From the NCBI GenBank assembly GCA_913773825.1, contig CAJYHH010000533.1, forward strand, positions 1 through 10,141: DNA of 10,141 nt, in the 5' to 3' direction. Of this stretch, positions 6,375-10,141 are shown one piece after another; within the stretch, counting starts at the first letter, position 1; each line of letters starts with the position of its first letter. The DNA is from Candidatus Sericytochromatia bacterium (GTDB lineage Bacteria > Cyanobacteriota > Sericytochromatia > UBA7694). Below the pieces are notes generated by a model. It saw only the letters and a program-made list of their open reading frames with translations. It was not told the DNA's origin and did no database searches. Position numbers and translations under genes: made by a program.

Positions 6375-6968
6375 CTATTTTCGCGCGCTAAAGAGATCCA
6401 GAACGGATTTCTTGACGCTTGACCCAAACTGTAAAAACAGAATACGAGTCAGAATACCCATATAATTGGGCCAGGAAATATAGCCATCGGGCGCTTCAGC
6501 GTCCACGGCAAAGACTGATTCACGCTCAATTTCTTCGTCTAGCATCTGCTCACCAGGCACATTTAAGCCTGCAAGCTCATAAAAATCAAGGTTGAGCAGC
6601 GTGGCGTATAAATCACGCGGGTTAAGCTTGATTTTTAAAAACTGGTCAATTGTGTCACACCCGTAGTACATCTCTTCGACCTGGGCTAGAACCTCTTTTT
6701 TAAGGTTCATTGAGACATCCACCACACGATTTAAGGGGAGTTTTTGAATAAACCACTCAACCATTTCTTCTGAGACTTCAGAAGTGCGCTTAAGCATGCT
6801 GCTAAGATGAGGCATCAGGTCACGCAGGCGAAACTCCATCGACATGCCCACACCGACTAGCCGGTCTTCAGTACCGGTTAAAACAATCTTTGCGGACTTA
6901 GGTTCGATCGGTTTATCGTCAAGGGCCATAATATAGGCCCCGATATCAATCATCTGATGGTAAAGCAT
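6375..6968 (-). CDS. Conserved-looking hypothetical protein, 197 residues
   Basis: The family is not recognised. The protein appears soluble and mixed helix/strand. A strand-like region near 26-50 (KSAKIVLTGTEDRLVGVGMSMEF) is followed by a helical region 52-115 with a basic/acidic amphipathic pattern, an acidic patch around 140-156, and a final helix rich in hydrophobic residues (169-192, ILTRILFLQFG) that could contact a membrane or partner. No signal peptide is present. The start at 6968 is supported by AGGAG 10 bases upstream; in-frame ATGs at residues 6 and 14 are alternatives, the latter with GGGG upstream. The gene lies 18 bases after the large GAF-like gene and 8 bases before the DUF4127 gene, so all three are probably translated from one mRNA, which points to a shared process. 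Its function is unknown. Confidence 0.78.
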   Translation of the reverse strand: MLYHQMIDIGAYIMALDDKPIEPKSAKIVLTGTEDRLVGVGMSMEFRLRDLMPHLSSMLKRTSEVSEEMVEWFIQKLPLNRVVDVSMNLKKEVLAQVEEMYYGCDTIDQFLKIKLNPRDLYATLLNLDFYELAGLNVPGEQMLDEEIERESVFAVDAEAPDGYISWPNYMGILTRILFLQFGSSVKKSVLDLFSARK

Positions 6969-6986
6969 TAGACGCTTACTCCTGCG

Positions 6987-8852
6987 TTAATCTTCATCGT
7001 CGTCCTCATCATCTTCATCCCAGTCATCATCTTCGTTTTCGTTGTTGGCGCGTACTAATCGCCCAACCATAACGGCACGCTGTTTAGCCGCCTTGGCAGC
7101 GCGTTTTTTCAGTTTGTCAGCCATCAGACTGCCCCAAAGCGTCAGGTCTTGTGAACGTAGAGTCGGAACCAGATTGGCCATGATGCGGTAATGAATATAC
7201 ATCTTAAGCGTTTCGATTTTTTCACGTTGCCACTCTTCAGGCTTTTCAAGAAACGTCTCAATTTCATAGAGATATTTCTCTGCCATATTCTGGGCAACCG
7301 TCATCGAAATTTCACGCATACCCTGATGGGCCAACTCTGCAACCAGATTAGTCGGCTCAATATCGTCATGTAACTCTGGCAGAGCAGCGCGAATATGCTG
7401 TTTAAAATCCTGTGCGGCTGTTACCGCCACAAAATTTACCAGCATTTCAGATTGTTCGATGTCATTGATTAAAGTAGCGCGTTTGCTTTCGCTAAACAGC
7501 AACATCCCGCGCACCGCTTTACTGATTTCTTTATCAATTTCTTCGACATATTCTTCAAAGAATTGCTCGGTTTCAGCCGCTTCACTTTCAACAGACATAA
7601 CTTCGCCGCCAACCATAATCATCTTGGGCTTATCGTCTGCTTGTTTAGCTGATTCTTCAACCAGCAGTTCTTTGATTTCGGGCTTCTTAATGCGGCGATC
7701 CATAAATTCTTGAAATTGCACCAGACCGCGCGGCTTTTTTAAGTCTTTGTTTTCAGCATATTCAATCGCCTGTTTAGCCAGCTCATTCATGCCGACATTA
7801 AAGAGATAAGAGAGTTTAGGATCTTCTTTAAACTCTAAAAACTTGCCAATCTGGTACCAGACTTTGCGTAAGCGATTCGGCGCATTGCTTAGTGAGGCCT
7901 GAAGCTCAATTAACTCTTCTGATTCGTCAGCCTCTAGCTCACCAATCATAAAGTTGAAAATATCGTCAAAATACTCACTGTAATATTCAATTTGTTTGGC
8001 GACGTTATCGCCAGATGTCAAAGGCGTAATCACGCGTTCTTTGAGCTTTTCAGGCAGAACCGGGGGAGCCGTCTCAATCGAACGATCGAGAATTTCCATT
8101 GCCTTGGCAACATACTGCATTTCGTTGGGAGTATAACCTTGGGGATTGGTTGTCGTCATCACAACCAAAATGGTATCTACATGATCCCGTACCACCGACG
8201 GTAAAAACAGGATCGATTTAATTCCCCAAGATGTCGCAAACTGAGCAACAGCGGCGTCAGAGAACTTAGTTGCATCAGGAATCAACAGAGGCTGACGGCC
8301 AGCGCGAACCTGCTCAACCACAGGCAAAGTATGTAAAAACACGCCTTCTAGGTCAGGCAACTGTCCACCTTTAGGCGGATCTTTAGGCGGCTGCTTATTA
8401 ACCGGGATTTTAGGACCGTCATCTTCTTCTTTTTTTTCAACTTTTTCAATGGTTTCGATGATTTCACCACCAACCATAATACGTTTGATGACGGGCTTTT
8501 CTTCTTCTTTTTTCTCAATCGGCTTGGGTGGAAGATTACTCTGTTGACGCACTACACAGATTTCACCCAGCTCGTCGTAGTGCTCATACATCGCCGCCAC
8601 AACGTGTTCGGCTTTGAGCATTAATTTAAATCGATTACAAGCCAGCTTATACATCATCGGCGGGTCAATAACTGAATGCTCAAGCTCAGACTGAAGGTTG
8701 CCCACCAGTTTTTGGAGCTCCATGCCGCGCATGCGCTCTTGTTCCATGCGCTTTTTCTGTTCAGCCAGGACGCGCTTTTGTTCACGGGTCAGCTTCTGAG
8801 GCGGCTGAGCCTGAACCGGCTGGGCGCCGGGTGGAAGATTCGGGTTCTGCAT
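6987..8852 (-). CDS. Large GAF-like domain protein with charged insert and acidic tail
   Basis: This 621-residue protein is not assigned to a named family. Numbered from the ATG at 8852, it has a Pro/Gln-rich start (3-20), a basic coiled-coil-like helix (21-55), a GAF-like domain and a long acidic, helical C-terminal half. The GAF-like fold seems split: about 65-105 resembles its first half and about 168-260 its second, including AGRQPLLIPDA, WGIKSILFLPSV and a final helix. Between them lies a charged Lys/Glu/Pro insert (about 106-165). IMVGGE occurs at 125-130 and again at 412-417, both in charged surroundings. The last 17 residues (605-621) contain 15 acidic ones. GAF domains usually bind small ligands or mediate dimers; no effector domain is recognised. 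The ATG at 8852 is preferred over a GTG at 8876 because AAGGG lies 6 bases upstream of it, while the GTG has no ribosome site. The protein is probably cytoplasmic. Confidence 0.82.
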   Translation of the reverse strand: MQNPNLPPGAQPVQAQPPQKLTREQKRVLAEQKKRMEQERMRGMELQKLVGNLQSELEHSVIDPPMMYKLACNRFKLMLKAEHVVAAMYEHYDELGEICVVRQQSNLPPKPIEKKEEEKPVIKRIMVGGEIIETIEKVEKKEEDDGPKIPVNKQPPKDPPKGGQLPDLEGVFLHTLPVVEQVRAGRQPLLIPDATKFSDAAVAQFATSWGIKSILFLPSVVRDHVDTILVVMTTTNPQGYTPNEMQYVAKAMEILDRSIETAPPVLPEKLKERVITPLTSGDNVAKQIEYYSEYFDDIFNFMIGELEADESEELIELQASLSNAPNRLRKVWYQIGKFLEFKEDPKLSYLFNVGMNELAKQAIEYAENKDLKKPRGLVQFQEFMDRRIKKPEIKELLVEESAKQADDKPKMIMVGGEVMSVESEAAETEQFFEEYVEEIDKEISKAVRGMLLFSESKRATLINDIEQSEMLVNFVAVTAAQDFKQHIRAALPELHDDIEPTNLVAELAHQGMREISMTVAQNMAEKYLYEIETFLEKPEEWQREKIETLKMYIHYRIMANLVPTLRSQDLTLWGSLMADKLKKRAAKAAKQRAVMVGRLVRANNENEDDDWDEDDEDDDED

Positions 8853-8933
8853 GCTATTCCCTTGGTTCCCTTTCACACTGCAATCTTAGACGGTCAACGT
8901 CCTTCGGATGACTCACGGGCACAAATGCTACCG

Positions 8934-8950
8934 GCTGGCTAATAGCCAGC
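8934..8950 (-). other. Hairpin in the 105-base gap between operon genes
   Basis: A perfect 7-bp stem GCTGGCT/AGCCAGC with a 3-base loop lies just after the stop codon of the 8958-9500 gene. No T run follows on either strand, so it is not a standard terminator. It might stabilise or process the operon mRNA. The rest of the gap (8853-8957) has short inverted elements such as GACG/CGTC at 8890-8902, but no recognised riboswitch. Confidence 0.45.
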
Positions 8951-8957
8951 AACGGAT

Positions 8958-9500
8958 TTACAGGGATTCTTCGATATCTTCTTCTTCGTCAAAATCGTCT
9001 TCGGGGTTATATTTCACACCCTTTTTCAAAGGCGTCTTAAGCGTGATGTTAAAAGACTTTCCGCCAATTTTAAACGACATATAGCTGTATTCGCGATCTG
9101 ACTCAATTTCAAAATCACGACCAGAAAAAACTTTGCCCATTGCAGCAGCTGCCGCACGCATAGCAGCTGGTGGAATACTTTGCCCAGCGCCAAGCAACGA
9201 ACGGGGTGGAACATCAGCCTGAATCTGTTTGTGCGCATTGGACATATTTTGCACAAAACGGTTCATCTGGGCATCTTGAGTGAGTTTGAGGATCTGCTGC
9301 TGATCTTGTGAGGGCAGCTGGGTCAAAGCATTGACGTTAGTTGTCGGCAGCTTGACTGAGCTCTGCATTTGCACGAACTGCTTGGAATCCAGCTTTGGGG
9401 TCGCCTGGACCGGACGCGCCTGAGCTGGTTGGGCTGTAGGCTGGGGGGTCTGAACCTGGGGGGTCTGGGGGGCTACACGATTAACTCCGCCAAATGACAT
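8958..9500 (-). CDS. Pro/Gln-rich hypothetical protein with acidic C-terminus
   Basis: The family is not recognised. This 180-residue protein starts with a low-complexity Pro/Gln/Thr/Ala tract (about 10-35) that is likely disordered. A helical, Gln-rich middle follows (55-95), then an Ala-rich helix (110-122), a short strand-rich segment (124-160, including REYSYMSFKIGGKSFNITL) that looks like a small folded domain, and an acidic tail (167-178). No signal peptide or membrane segment is seen. The ATG is well supported by GAGGAG 7 bases upstream. It is the first gene of the minus-strand operon, 105 bases before the GAF-like gene, with which it shares the layout of a disordered Pro/Gln-rich N-terminus and an acidic tail. 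That likeness hints at a scaffold or binding protein acting with its neighbour, but it is inference from composition only. Confidence 0.78.
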   Translation of the reverse strand: MSFGGVNRVAPQTPQVQTPQPTAQPAQARPVQATPKLDSKQFVQMQSSVKLPTTNVNALTQLPSQDQQQILKLTQDAQMNRFVQNMSNAHKQIQADVPPRSLLGAGQSIPPAAMRAAAAAMGKVFSGRDFEIESDREYSYMSFKIGGKSFNITLKTPLKKGVKYNPEDDFDEEEDIEESL

Positions 9501-9507
9501 AGCTCTG

Positions 9508-9513
9508 CTCCTC
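9508..9513 (-). promoter_or_regulatory. Strong ribosome binding site of the first operon gene
   Basis: GAGGAG on the minus strand lies 7 bases before the ATG at 9500. It is the best Shine-Dalgarno site in the window and fixes this start. Confidence 0.8.
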
Positions 9514-9526
9514 GGTTTTTGTATTT

Positions 9527-9532
9527 ATTTTA
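9527..9532 (-). promoter_or_regulatory. Candidate -10 box of the four-gene minus-strand operon
   Basis: TAAAAT on the minus strand would start transcription near 9520, about 20 bases before the ATG, leaving room for the GAGGAG site. A -35 box is not convincing (GGTGAA at 17 bases spacing). Confidence 0.38.
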
Positions 9533-9597
9533 CACCATAAACCCTGGACTTCACCAGAACAGAAGGTCTAGTTCAATCCTTCGCAAAAAAGCTAAAG

Positions 9598-9603
9598 TAT
9601 AAT
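9598..9603 (+). promoter_or_regulatory. Consensus -10 box for the right-edge gene
   Basis: TATAAT is an exact match to the -10 consensus. No clear -35 box is present at 16-18 bases. Transcription would start near 9610, only about 12 bases before the ATG at 9622, so the leader would be very short. Confidence 0.5.
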
Positions 9604-9621
9604 ACCTGCTATGAGGCCCGC

Positions 9622-10141
9622 ATGAAGCTTGTACCCAGTACCCTACCTGATTCACATTTTCTTACTGCCGCGTTGCGCTCTTGGTTAGTTAATCATCTCT
9701 TAAGTGACAAAGATCTGGATGAACTTGTTTATCTTTTACTTGAGCTTGGCTATGCAGAAACAAGTTTGCCCCAAGCCACTGAACACTTAAGAGACTTTCT
9801 TAAGCGCGAGATGAGTCGCCTCGCAGGAGATTCCAGTCCGGTTAATACCCAGCGCTTGATTCGTCTCTGTGAAGGTCTTGTACAGTTTTATTTATTACAC
9901 CAAAAACGCGAAACACCCGAGCTTGATCAGCTTAATTTATTTTTGCCGCCGGGCCTTAGCTTCAGCTCAGTCAGCGGACACTTATTATTCGAGCCCAAAG
10001 ATTATTACCAGCCTCATAATCTTTTTGCACAAGAACAGCCAAGCTGGGTTCTCAACCAGGATCTAACCATTCCAATTCAGAGCGCTCCAGATGAGCAAAC
10101 AAGCCATCTGGATTACAAACAAACAGCTCAATCAGAAGAAG
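9622..10141 (+). CDS. Hypothetical protein, N-terminal part, cut by the right edge
   Basis: An ATG at 9622 opens a frame of 173 codons that has no stop before the window ends. The family is not recognised. The visible part is soluble, with no signal peptide. A Leu-rich helical region covers about 12-62 (including DLDELVYLLLELGYAE), further helices run to about 95, and an aromatic segment LNLFLPPGLSFSSVSGHLLF lies at about 104-123. After about residue 150 the sequence becomes Gln/Glu/Ser-rich and probably disordered. GAGG lies 5 bases before the ATG, and an exact TATAAT box is 18 bases further upstream, which supports a real start. Another ATG at 9611 meets a stop after four codons. Codon use, rich in CTT and TTA leucine codons, matches the flanking chromosomal genes. 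The gene is divergent from the minus-strand operon, across a 121-base gap. Confidence 0.8.
   Translation, partial: MKLVPSTLPDSHFLTAALRSWLVNHLLSDKDLDELVYLLLELGYAETSLPQATEHLRDFLKREMSRLAGDSSPVNTQRLIRLCEGLVQFYLLHQKRETPELDQLNLFLPPGLSFSSVSGHLLFEPKDYYQPHNLFAQEQPSWVLNQDLTIPIQSAPDEQTSHLDYKQTAQSEE

Noticed and set aside
8853..8876. GTG start for the GAF-like protein
   Set aside because: No Shine-Dalgarno precedes the GTG, while AAGGG is well placed for the ATG at 8852.
8676..8942. 88-codon plus-strand frame across the operon gap
   Set aside because: It overlaps the start of the GAF-like gene in antisense and shows no ribosome site or recognisable domain.
9869..10066. 65-codon plus-strand frame near the right edge
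   Set aside because: It is out of frame inside the longer open frame from 9622, which has a ribosome site and promoter.

Overview
The window reads as ordinary bacterial chromosome: dense genes, short gaps, Shine-Dalgarno-like sites, sigma70-type promoter candidates and rho-independent hairpins. A lipoprotein-type signal peptide and a secreted-type protein fit a bacterium with an elaborate envelope. No rRNA, tRNA, transposase, phage gene or CRISPR array is visible, and nothing fixes the taxon. A tentative guess, by gene style only, is a poorly studied environmental lineage such as a non-photosynthetic relative of Cyanobacteria.

Region 1 (1-2043, + strand) holds a tandem pair of clostripain-type (peptidase C11) cysteine peptidase genes. 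The first is cut by the window edge, leaving its last 75 residues. The second is complete, with a lipobox and both catalytic residues (His175, Cys257). Each copy ends in a related but diverged rho-independent terminator. The 341-base gap before the second copy carries three 11-bp phased direct repeats and two promoter candidates, so it looks regulated.

Region 2 (2083-4860) has, on the minus strand, an SseB-family protein and a DHH/DHHA1 phosphoesterase (NrnA-like). The latter is divergent from a + strand gene for an exported or membrane protein of unknown function. Candidate promoters for the divergent pair overlap physically.

Region 3 (4879-9500, minus strand) is a probable four-gene operon. 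In transcription order it encodes a Pro/Gln-rich protein with an acidic tail; a large protein with a GAF-like domain split by a charged insert, a twice-occurring IMVGGE motif and an extreme acidic tail; a 197-residue protein of unknown family; and a DUF4127 family protein. The gaps are 105, 18 and 8 bases. The functions are unknown. The tight spacing of the last three suggests they are made together, and the similar layout of the first two suggests a related role.

Region 4 (9598-10141, + strand) starts with a consensus TATAAT box and an open reading frame that runs off the right edge, divergent from the operon. Its family is not recognised.

The most interesting leads are the operon of unrecognised proteins, with its repeated motif and split GAF-like domain, and the duplicated peptidase locus with its phased upstream repeats.
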